DNA of 64,000 nt from Tetraselmis striata (Eukaryota; Chlorophyta; Chlorodendrophyceae; Chlorodendrales; Chlorodendraceae), in assembly GCA_006384855.1 (NCBI GenBank), contig VCJN01003171.1, forward strand, positions 1-64,000. The letters run 5' to 3'. Positions 56,290 to 64,000 of the stretch are shown one piece after another (within the stretch, counting starts at the first letter, position 1; each line of letters starts with the position of its first letter). The notes under the pieces are model-generated. The model was given only the letters and a program-made list of their open reading frames with translations. It ran no database searches and had not been told where the DNA came from. The translations under genes and the position numbers were made by a program.

Positions 56290-57252
56290 TAGCGACTAGC
56301 GTCAGAGGTTTTGAATCAGGCGTCCAGTGCGTCCTGGCGGCACGCACAGTGCCCGGCGTGGGCGAGGACTCGTGCTGAACTCCTGTAGCGGCGGTTCCAT
56401 CAAAGCCACTGCGCGAGGGAATTGCGTCCGGAGTGACTGCCGACACTGTCGGACGGTCCAGGAGAGTCGTCCGGGTGGCGGGGTCAGGGAAGGCGCGCGC
56501 TCGTAGGCGGCTTTGAACGCCGAGTTGAAGCCTGGGTAGGGGGTGATGTGGAAGTTCTGGGGCCCGACGCGGGAGGACTTGGAGGCGGCCGGCCGGCGGC
56601 CTCCCGGGGCCGGGCGGAACACTCGGAGGCGGTCTTCGAGCATGTCGACGGGGCGGATAGCCAGGCAAGGGACGTGGTCGGGGATGTAGGCGAGGCATTC
56701 GTGCCTGGCGTCGACGTTCTTGTCGACGTCGACCCGCAAGCGGATGCAGCGGCAGCCCAGCTCCGCGTCGAACAGCACAGCCTGAGCCCTGAGCAGGGCA
56801 CGGCGCCAGAGCCGGACACGCGGTAGTCGCAGGTGAGCGCGCGGCGGCAGCGGCACGGCGGAGGCATCACGCACCCCAGGTTCAGGAAGGTGATGCCGCT
56901 GGTGCCGGCCGGAGGCCGTCGACAGGGAAAATCCGCGACGCAGCATCGCGCGGAGGTCCGGGATGCGAATAGGGAGTAGACGGCCCTTGGCGGGGCGAGT
57001 GATTCGGCGTTCCGGGACGGAGGTGAGGGCGCTGACGCCCTCGTTCTTGCAGGGGATCACCGCGGGACGTCCAGCGAGGCGCAAGTGAGGGAGTTGCCGG
57101 CGATGCCAGTCGGAGATGGCCGCCAGGCGGCCCGCGATGGAGGAGGGTGCGAGCGACCTATCCATGTGGAGCGCCACGACTGGCTGACTGCACACTGTGT
57201 AGCTGCCCGACCATGCTGACGCAGGCAGATTCGAGCTAATATTATTAACCAA
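56290..57252 (-). mobile_element. Tyrosine-recombinase fossil (copy 2)
   Basis: Paralogue of the fossil at 14,660-15,612, with the same recognisable segments (VDKNVDARHECLAYIPDH; RLLPIRIPDLRAMLRRGF). Broken. The interval lacks the SINE found in copy 1. Confidence 0.55.
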
Positions 57253-57723
57253 CTAACTAGCGAAAGGCTGGCGGCCTGGCAGCGGTCGGCGTCGTCGGTC
57301 TGGATCTTCAGCGGTATCTCCTGAGGGGGTCGCTGGCGTGGCGCCATGCTGCTGCAGCTTGGCCTGGGGCGAGGGATGGGAGTGGCCGCAGGGGAAGGGA
57401 GGGCTGGCAGCTATGGCGGCCGCATCGGCAGTTCTGGCCCGAAACTGATACGGAAGGTGTAAAACATGTCAATTTATTCAAAGCTGCATATTTTGGCTCG
57501 AAAGACTCACTGCGATAGGCGCTGGTGGAGGCACGGCTGCCGCTGAGAGGATGGCGGGCATGGGAAGGTCCGGTGGCGGTGATAGGAGAATGGCATGGGC
57601 GGCACCAAGTGGGCGCTGCGGGCAGAAAGTGAGAGGCGAGAGGGAGCAGCCGTAGGGAGAGGAAGCACGGTCAAAACGGGGAAAAGGGAATTATAGGTGC
57701 ATTACACAACACAGCATAGTATG

Positions 57724-60324
57724 CTATTTGCCCCTTCTTCCATGCAGAATGGCCAAGTTGCGCTTGCACATCTGGGTGCGCGGGTGCGCCTCCCCCAGCG
57801 CCGCCCTGTACCCCTCCAGCGCCTGCGTGTACAGGGGCTCCGCCGCCGCATAGTCGCCCTTGGCCTCGTACAGGATGGCCAGATTGTAGATGGAGTCCAA
57901 GGTGGAGGGGTGCGCCTCCCCCAGCGCCGCCCTGCGCCCCTCCAGCGCCGCCTTGTACAGGGGCTCCGCCGCCGCATAGTCGCCCTTGGTATGGTACAGG
58001 GTGCCCAGGTTGTTGATGGAGGCCAGCGTGTCGGGGTGCGCCTCCCCCAGCGCCGCCCTGCGCCCCTCCAGCGCCTGCTTGCACAGGGGCTCCGCCGCCG
58101 CATAGTCGCCCTTCTCAACGTACAGGACGGCCAGGTTGCTGATGGAGGTCAAGGTGGAGGGGTGCGCCTCCCCCAGCGCCGCCCTGCGCCCCTCCAGCGC
58201 CGCCTTGTACAGGGGCTCCGCCGCCGCATAGTCGCCCTTGGCCTTGTACAGGGCGCCCAGGTTGTTGATGGAGGCCAAGGTGGAGGGGTGCGCCGCCCCC
58301 AGCGCCGCCCTGCGCCCCTCCACCGCCGCCTTGTACAGGGGCTCCGCCGCTGCATAGTCACCCTTGGTATCGTACAGCATGGCCAGGTTGCCGATGGAGG
58401 TCAAGGTGGAGGGGTGCGCCTCCCCTAGCGCCGCCCTGCGCCCCTCCAGCGCCTGCTTGTACAGGGGCTCCGCCGCCGCATAGTCGCCCTTGGTTGCGTA
58501 CAGGCTGGCCAGGTTGTTGATGGAGGCCAAGGTGTCGGGGTGCGCCTCCCCCAGAGCCGCCCTGCGCCCCTTCAGCGCCGCCTTGTACAGGGGCTCCGCC
58601 GCCGCATAGTCGCCCTTGGTATAGTACAGGATGGCCAGGTTGTTGATGGAGGTCAAGGTGTCGGGGTGCGCCTCCCCCAGCGCCGCCCTGCGCCCCTCCA
58701 GCGCCGCCTTGTACAGGGGCTCCGCCGCGGCATAGTCGCCCTTGGCCTCGTACAGGCCGGCCAGGTTGTTGATGGAGGCCAAGGTGTCGGGGTGCGCCTC
58801 CCCCAGCGCCGCCCTGCGCCCCTCCAGCGCCGCCTTGTACAGGGGCTCCGCCGCCGCATAGTCGCCCTTGGTTGCGTACAGGCTGGCCAGGTTGTTGATG
58901 GAGGCCAAGGTGTCGGGGTGCGCCTCCCCCAGTGCCGCCCTGCGCCCCTCCAGCGCCGCCTTGTACAGGGGCTCCGCCGCGGCATAGTCGCCCTTGTCAG
59001 AGTACAGGGCGCCCAGGCTGTTGATGGAGGCCAAGGTGTCAGGGTGCGCCTCCCCCAGCGCCGCCCTGCGCCCCTCCAGCGCCTGCTTGCACAGGGGCTC
59101 CGCCGCGTCATAGTCGCCCTTGTCCGAGTACAGGTTGGCCAGGTTGTTGATGGAGTGCAAGGTGGAGGGGTGCGCCTCCCCCAGCGCCGCCCTGCGCCCC
59201 TCCAGCGCCGCCTTGTACAGGGGCTCCGCCGCCGCATAGTCGCCCTTGGCCCTGTACAGGTTGGCCAGGTTGTTGATGGAGTCCAAGGTGGAGGGGTGCG
59301 CCTCCCCCAGCGCCGCCCTGCGTCCCTCCAGCGCCTGCTTGCACAGGGGCTCCGCCGCCGCATAGTCGCCCCGTTCCCGCAGCAGACCGCCCAGGTGGTG
59401 CATGGAGGCCAGCGTGTCGAGGTGCCGCTCGCCGTGCGCCGCCCTCCGCGCCTTCAGCGCGCCCTCAAGCAGGACCTGCGCTGCGGCAAAGTCCCCGCCC
59501 TTCACCAGCAGCTGGCCCGCAATATCCATGAGGTTCGTGTGTTCCTCCGTGCCGGTCTCCAGGAGGCCCACCATCGCCGCCACGGCGCGCCGCAGCGCGC
59601 CTTTGAGCACCGTGTCGAAGCGCGCCGCACCGCCCTCATGCGCCCGAATCTCCGCCAGGATCATCTCCTTGTCCTCTGGCTTGAACGCTGTCGACTTCTC
59701 CACCTGCAGGTTGTACATCATCTCCGCCAGCTCCTCCACCTTGCTGGTGTCCAGGCAGTACGGCAGGATCTCCAGCTTGCCGGGGTCGTCCTGGCCGCCG
59801 CCGCCGGCCTTGACCGCCTCGTGGTGCTCCTTGAGGCACCAAGCACGCGTGAAGCAGACGCCCTTCGGGTCCATCACCACCAGCGTGCGCTCCGTGCGCC
59901 TAACCGTCTCCGCCAGCGTGCCCAGGTCCGCCTTCATATGCTTGAAACTCAGGTGCTGGTTGAACGCAAAGATGTCCAGCCACACAATGGTGTCCAGCGC
60001 GTTGTCAAAGCGCTTCCCCAGGCACTGCACCAGCTCGCGGAAGGGGCGGTGCCAGGTGTGCGACATGAAGAACTGGGGCGGCCGGCAGCAGTCGATGCCC
60101 TCCACCACGGTGCTCTTGCTGCTGGCAGTGAAAGGCTTCACCACGCCCTCCACCACCTCCTTGGTCGTGGTGTCGCGCAGCTCGTCGTCCAGCTTGCCGC
60201 CGAGGTGCGTCTCAACAAGCGGCACAAAGACATCGAGCAGCCATCTGACCGGGACGCCCCGGCTGGAGGGGTGCGGTGGCAGGGGGTACCGCTTCGCGAG
60301 GGCGTCCCGCAGGTGCGAAGGGAT
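57724..60324 (-). CDS. TIR-like domain plus 14 TPR repeats (copy 2)
   Basis: One long exon of about 866 codons from a CCTGGCAG acceptor (60,325) to the stop at 57,724. The N-terminal ~250 residues are almost the same as in copy 1, with FFMSHTWHRPFRELVQ, VVWLDIFAFNQH, TLVVMDPKG and TRAWCLKEH all kept. The TPR array has 14 units of 42 residues instead of 15. Unit-by-unit linker sequences (LYSDK, LYATK, LYEAK, LYHTK) do not line up with copy 1, which points to unequal exchange or conversion inside the array. The C-terminus is LAILHGRRGK. No stop or frameshift was seen, so it may be functional. The upstream exon is not identified. Confidence 0.8.
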   Translation of the reverse strand: MPSHLRDALAKRYPLPPHPSSRGVPVRWLLDVFVPLVETHLGGKLDDELRDTTTKEVVEGVVKPFTASSKSTVVEGIDCCRPPQFFMSHTWHRPFRELVQCLGKRFDNALDTIVWLDIFAFNQHLSFKHMKADLGTLAETVRRTERTLVVMDPKGVCFTRAWCLKEHHEAVKAGGGGQDDPGKLEILPYCLDTSKVEELAEMMYNLQVEKSTAFKPEDKEMILAEIRAHEGGAARFDTVLKGALRRAVAAMVGLLETGTEEHTNLMDIAGQLLVKGGDFAAAQVLLEGALKARRAAHGERHLDTLASMHHLGGLLRERGDYAAAEPLCKQALEGRRAALGEAHPSTLDSINNLANLYRAKGDYAAAEPLYKAALEGRRAALGEAHPSTLHSINNLANLYSDKGDYDAAEPLCKQALEGRRAALGEAHPDTLASINSLGALYSDKGDYAAAEPLYKAALEGRRAALGEAHPDTLASINNLASLYATKGDYAAAEPLYKAALEGRRAALGEAHPDTLASINNLAGLYEAKGDYAAAEPLYKAALEGRRAALGEAHPDTLTSINNLAILYYTKGDYAAAEPLYKAALKGRRAALGEAHPDTLASINNLASLYATKGDYAAAEPLYKQALEGRRAALGEAHPSTLTSIGNLAMLYDTKGDYAAAEPLYKAAVEGRRAALGAAHPSTLASINNLGALYKAKGDYAAAEPLYKAALEGRRAALGEAHPSTLTSISNLAVLYVEKGDYAAAEPLCKQALEGRRAALGEAHPDTLASINNLGTLYHTKGDYAAAEPLYKAALEGRRAALGEAHPSTLDSIYNLAILYEAKGDYAAAEPLYTQALEGYRAALGEAHPRTQMCKRNLAILHGRRGK

Positions 60325-60407
60325 CTGCCAGGATAGACAACAGAATTGGGGGGATGGGGGGGGGGGGGGGGGGGTAAAGGGGGTTCAGAGCAGCGGGGAG
60401 GAGGTGA

Positions 60408-60755
60408 GCAGAGTTGGATGCAAGGGGGTTGCGTACGGCTGTTGAGCTGCTATGGGTGTGCGGTGCTTTTTGCATCCAGGCAGCTCTGTATGCAGTTTTT
60501 AGGGTTTTCTAATGTGCAGTAGCGATGGTGTATCAGGTGCCTAAACACTGGCGAATCAGTGTCCCTTAAGATTGCCTCAATTTGCATTTGCCTATGGCGG
60601 TACAGCAGGGAGCTGTGCACATATACAAATCCACGTGATATATAAGGCGACAACGCTCAATAATGGCTGCTCTACTCAGGTCGCGGTTTCGGTCGGCTAG
60701 TTTGTACTTGGGGCGTGCACTAGGTTCCCCGCTTGTAACAGCCGCCAAAAAATGG
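60408..60755. repeat. Flank repeat F, copy 3
   Basis: Directly upstream of the second TPR gene on its coding strand; matches 18,886-19,230 and 21,627-21,945. Confidence 0.7.
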
Positions 60756-60769
60756 TGTAGCCTGGTTGT

Positions 60770-61605
60770 AGCCAAGGTCGTCCCTTACTCCCTTAAATCG
60801 TCTTTCCATGCCGAGCACGCGGAGCTGCTATGCCCAGTTCTGCAGTTCAGTTCTAGTAAGGTTAGTGCGGATCGTTTTCGGATCTTAGGGTTTCGTCGAA
60901 ATATTGTCATACTTTTGAGGTAATGTATGCTCTCCCTGTAACCAAAAAGTACTAATGTATGCGGGCGTCGGCAAGCCCCAATTGAGCACTCTCCACGATA
61001 GTAGGGTGGGTGCAGTGGGAACGCAGCCAGTCGTTTCCTTTCTGCTACTAGGTGACAGCTGGTGGCGAAGCGAATGAATCGGACCTGCCGGCCACGCGTT
61101 CCCTACATAAGTCGCCTGTCCAACCCGGGCAACGGAGGCTGCTATCAGTGTGCCCTATTCTGCAACTCGGTCTTACTACGGCCAGTTTCTGACTGTCATC
61201 GCATTTTGGGGTTTCATCCACATAGCGCAAATTCGTTATTTCGAGGTGTGGACGGGCGACGACTAGCCACAGTTCAGCATCCTCTACAAAAGGCGTAAGG
61301 GTTTGTAGGTACGCACACGTCCCCTTCTCGCTGGGCGGGTGCTGGCGGCGGCGCGCAAGACTCTGCCGGCATGCCGGACTTGGGGCACTGGAAAAAGACA
61401 CCTTACCCGTGCGCGGTGTCTCACCTTGTTGAGGCTTTTCGATGCAGAGCAGCCCATGGCTGCCAAATGTCTTACCACGGATTATGCTATGTAGGGTAGG
61501 TGGTCGTGCGCTGGCAGCGAGCTCCACGGACTGCTGGTGGTACGGGGTGGGGCTCTGGGTACGATGTTGGGTTCGTAGCGAGTAATCAATATAGAGCAGC
61601 AGTGC
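60770..61605. repeat. Duplicated segment D, copy 2
   Basis: Matches 26,860-27,645. In this copy it follows F directly, without the array, microsatellite and GC-rich repeats that lie between F and D in the first block. Confidence 0.6.
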
Positions 61606-62640
61606 GTCTATAGGGAATGCACGACCGCGGACAGTGCTCAGGAAGGAAAAAGCCTGATGTTACATGAAGCAGAACTTAGCTCGGGCCGCGGCGGGCGGCT
61701 ACCAATTATTCCATGTACGTCCCGAGTACTTTATAGTAGTTAATGTGCTACTCGCTGCAAAATTCAACCTGTCCATCCCCACCCGTACCTTCACTACGCT
61801 TACATACGAGTAGTACTCGCATCCCGCTTTATATTCATGCCTTGCAGGGTGTTCACCGGTACTACCCTTTTGTGGTTGAGGACCGCGGCCGACTCGGGAA
61901 GTCCGCTTTGACTGTGGTCTACATCTTCGCGGTGCTGTTGGCTGTGCGCAACTTCCCTGGCGGTCCTTCCGCCCCGACCTCTTGCTTTCTTCGTGGTCAA
62001 TCCGTTCAGGCACTTCGAAACTTTGTCGCCGGCCAACCTGCTGAGTTCCGCCGTCACCTGTCGCGCACACGGCGGGGGCTGTTGCAGCGGGTCTCGGCTT
62101 GCGTGCATGGTACCCTGGGCGGCATTCTCTCTGCCGGTGTGCAGATGGCCAAGTCTGATGCGTGTGCTCGTGCCCACTCTGCGTCTTCTCATGTTACTGC
62201 TTCCACCCCGCAGTCGCTGTAGAGGACCTTTCTGATTGCCTTTTATTTTGGTGATTTCCGATATCGCCTTCTGCTGCTAGCTCATGTAATTTATATTCAT
62301 GCCTTATCCTTCCGGTTGCTCGTTCTGAACTCATCATAATGACGTGTACTGGGATTTTCTTGTTCGCCGTTCATCGACGGCTCATCCACATCCGTTCATC
62401 CACAGACTCGCCGCTATCGCGGCTCGTATAGGTGTACCATCGTAGTCGCTACTACTAGGGTTGCCCTGAAGCAGGAGCTTCAGTTCAGGCCACTTCGGGC
62501 TGAAGTCCCGACTTCAGCTGAATTTAGTTCAGGCTGACTACCTAGCGAAAACCTGGATACGCCCTATTTGAAGTCCCTCTAAACGTACGAGTTTTGAGCG
62601 GGGCCTTCGCCCCTTCGGATTTTTCTGGCCGGGGGGCTCG
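61606..62640. repeat. Repeat R, unit 4, with LINE insertion
   Basis: Starts GGGAATGCACGACCGCGGAC (61,613) and ends GGCCGGGGGGCTCGAGTAGG. It is split by the LINE fragment at 61,844-62,289. Confidence 0.75.
61844..62289 (+). mobile_element. 5'-truncated LINE (non-LTR retrotransposon) insertion
   Basis: 446 bases flanked by a perfect 16-base target duplication, TTTATATTCATGCCTT (61,828-61,843 and 62,290-62,305). The coding part ends with a stop at 62,220-62,222 and includes HRYYPFVVEDRGRLGKSALT and RRGLLQRVSACVHGTLGG, which fits the C-terminal tail of a LINE ORF2 (inference; the reverse transcriptase itself is absent). The 3' untranslated tail ends GCTGCTAGCTCATGTAA, with TGTAA at the very end in place of a poly-A tail. 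R unit 1 has no insertion here. Confidence 0.75.
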
Positions 62641-62905
62641 AGTAGGGTATGCACGATAGTAGGGTATGGGCCTAGAGTATGCACGACCGCGGACAGTAGG
62701 TCGTTAGTGCTCAGGAAGGAAAGAGCCTGTTACATTAAGCAGAACTTAGCTCCGAGCCGCGGCGGGCGGATACCAATTTATATTGGTGCGGAAACTTCCA
62801 TGTGCGTCCCGAGTACTTATTTTTTAATGTGCTACAAAACCCTAGCTGCAAAATTCAACCTGTCCCTACCCGTACCTGTACTACGCTTACATACGAAGTA
62901 TCTCC

Positions 62906-62960
62906 TTTTATTTTGGTGATTTCCGATATCGCCTTCTGCTGCTAGCTCATGTAAAGATAT
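62906..62960 (+). mobile_element. Minimal LINE 3'-end insertion
   Basis: 55 bases (TTTTATTTTGGTGATTTCC … GCTAGCTCATGTAAAGATAT) flanked by AAGTATCTCC on both sides (62,896-62,905 and 62,961-62,970). Same 3' end as 61,844-62,289. Confidence 0.7.
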
Positions 62961-63262
62961 AAGTATCTCCATAGTACTCGCATCAGGGCTTTATTCATGC
63001 TGTTAGATCTTATCCTTCCGGTTTTTTTCGCCCCCGGGGTACTAGTTGTGAACTCATCATAATGACGCGCACAGGGATTTCCTTGTTCGCCGTTCATCGA
63101 CGGCTCAGACTCGCCGCTATCGCGGCTCGTACATAGTCGCTACCAGGGTTGCCCTGAAGAGGCTTCAATACAGGCCACTTCAGGCTGAGGTCCCGAATTT
63201 AGTTCAGGCTGAATATCTAGCGAAAATGGCCTGACTACCCCCTACCTGAAGTCCGTCTAATA

Positions 63263-63926
63263 AATATCTATATATTACATTAGGGCTTTCACAAATGCGC
63301 ACTACAAACAGAACTAACAGCAACTATGAAAGGTTGCCAGCAAAACAGAGACATAAGCCTGAAACCAAGGTCGAGCAGGAGGACAGGGAGCCAAGAACCA
63401 AGGAGCCAGGGGAACCACGAAGTCACTTAGCTGCCAGGAACCAAAGGGACCCCCGCCCCGCGGTAGGCTATCAGCCGCGGCGAGGACGCTTGCAGCCAAT
63501 GACCCGGGTCATAGCAACACATGCCGACGAGCGACGCGACGCAGGCGCAGGAGCACCATCACGTGCCGCACGCGCGGCCGCGGCCCCGCCAAGAACGTTG
63601 TCTGCATGTGCCATGTTGATGAGCAAGGAGAAACGGCAGCGCCACGCAGACAAGAGCTGGCCAATTTTTTTGCCAGTGTGTGTGTGGCTAGCTTTCGCGA
63701 GCTCCAAGAAAGCCTCGGCATGCGCGGGGCCAACGAACCAAACTCGGAAACGGCGAAAGGAACAAAGCGAAGCATGCCGGCGGCATTTCGGACACCCTCG
63801 TCATACTTCTGGATTTGTGGCGCTCTGCAGCCCGCAAAGCAGTCGTTGGATCCGAGCTTGGCACGCCGAGGATAGGGGCAATGGTGGTATCGACAGCAAC
63901 CGTGCGTGTTCCCGCGGATACCGCCA
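63263..63926 (-). mobile_element. 664-base insertion of unknown type, likely retroposed
   Basis: Flanked by TCTAATA (63,256-63,262 and 63,927-63,933); R unit 3 shows the uninterrupted CATCTAATAACCG. Read on the minus strand its end is CCCTAATGTAATATATAG, so TGTAA lies near the 3' end as in the LINE copies. Long frames exist on both strands (229 codons on +, ~80 on -), none recognised. It could be a retrocopied transcript, a SINE-like element or a truncated LINE of another family. Confidence 0.45.
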
Positions 63927-64000
63927 TCTAATATACGTACGAGTTTTCAGTGTAGCGGCCAGCGGGAGAATCCATTCGCTCTGATATCTATTGTTCTCTA

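Larger units (their letters stand above)
49435..60755. repeat. Segmental duplication, copy 2
   Basis: Collinear with 7,499-19,230 in the same orientation: eight coiled-coil exons, 3' flank, recombinase fossil, TPR gene and flank repeat F. Exons are nearly identical and most introns moderately diverged. The left edge abuts the partial LTR. Past F the similarity jumps to 26,860 and beyond in the first block. Confidence 0.9.
62641..63970. repeat. Repeat R, unit 5, with two insertions
   Basis: Carries the 55-base LINE tail at 62,906-62,960 and a 664-base insertion at 63,263-63,926. The unit resumes at 63,934 (TACGTACGAGTTTTCAGTGTAGCGG) and runs to near the window end. Confidence 0.7.

Noticed and set aside
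58540-60336. Very long plus-strand open frame (598 codons), and a similar one at 15,956-17,113, opposite the TPR genes
   Set aside because: They are antisense readings of the 126-base TPR repeats. The repeat period is a multiple of three and GC-rich, so all frames stay open. The minus strand carries the TPR consensus.
61048-61527. Conserved minus-strand gene shared with 27,223-27,519
   Set aside because: The two copies differ in frame, start and end, so the similarity reflects DNA duplication rather than a kept protein.

Overview
The window looks like nuclear DNA of a green alga (Chlorophyta). The genes are GC-rich and split by many GT-AG introns, the proteins are rich in Ala, Gly and Glu, and TGTAA (the usual chlorophyte polyadenylation signal) lies downstream of genes and at retroposon 3' ends. 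The mobile-element mix (tyrosine recombinase, chromodomain Ty3/gypsy, tRNA-type SINE) also fits. The species cannot be named from this sequence.

Layout. About 1.4-13.7 kb (+) is a long multi-exon gene for an EF-hand/coiled-coil protein; from 2,286 on, 17 exons join in one consistent frame. At 14.3-14.55 kb is a tRNA-derived SINE, and at 14.7-15.6 kb a tyrosine-recombinase fossil. A TIR-like plus TPR protein lies on the minus strand at 16.07-18.8 kb. From 18.9 to 28.4 kb there is repeat-rich DNA: a 201/215-bp array, CA microsatellite, GC-rich repeat copies and the first unit of a 550-600-bp repeat called R here.

The region 28.4-49.4 kb is almost all mobile DNA. One R unit is split by a 5.8-kb Ginger/KRBA2-type DNA transposon (28,425-34,251) and by a chromodomain Ty3/gypsy element (34,453-42,194, target duplication TGCCC). 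One LTR of the gypsy element carries a 945-bp Helentron-like element; its sister LTR gives the empty site and a second copy lies at 43,616-44,563. A very young non-autonomous LTR element lies at 45,294-48,749 (target duplication GCTAC).

From 49,435 to about 62.6 kb the left-hand block returns in direct orientation: exons of the coiled-coil gene (now a pseudogene lacking its 5' half and carrying an in-frame stop), the recombinase fossil without the SINE, a second TIR-like/TPR gene, and the R repeats with new retroposon insertions. The two copies act as a natural before/after comparison that dates the SINE, LINE and repeat-number changes. The host genes show no operon-like link. The main biological interest is the pair of TIR-like/TPR receptor-type proteins with fast-changing repeat arrays, the Ginger transposon with palindromic termini, and an unusual extra region in the gypsy element.
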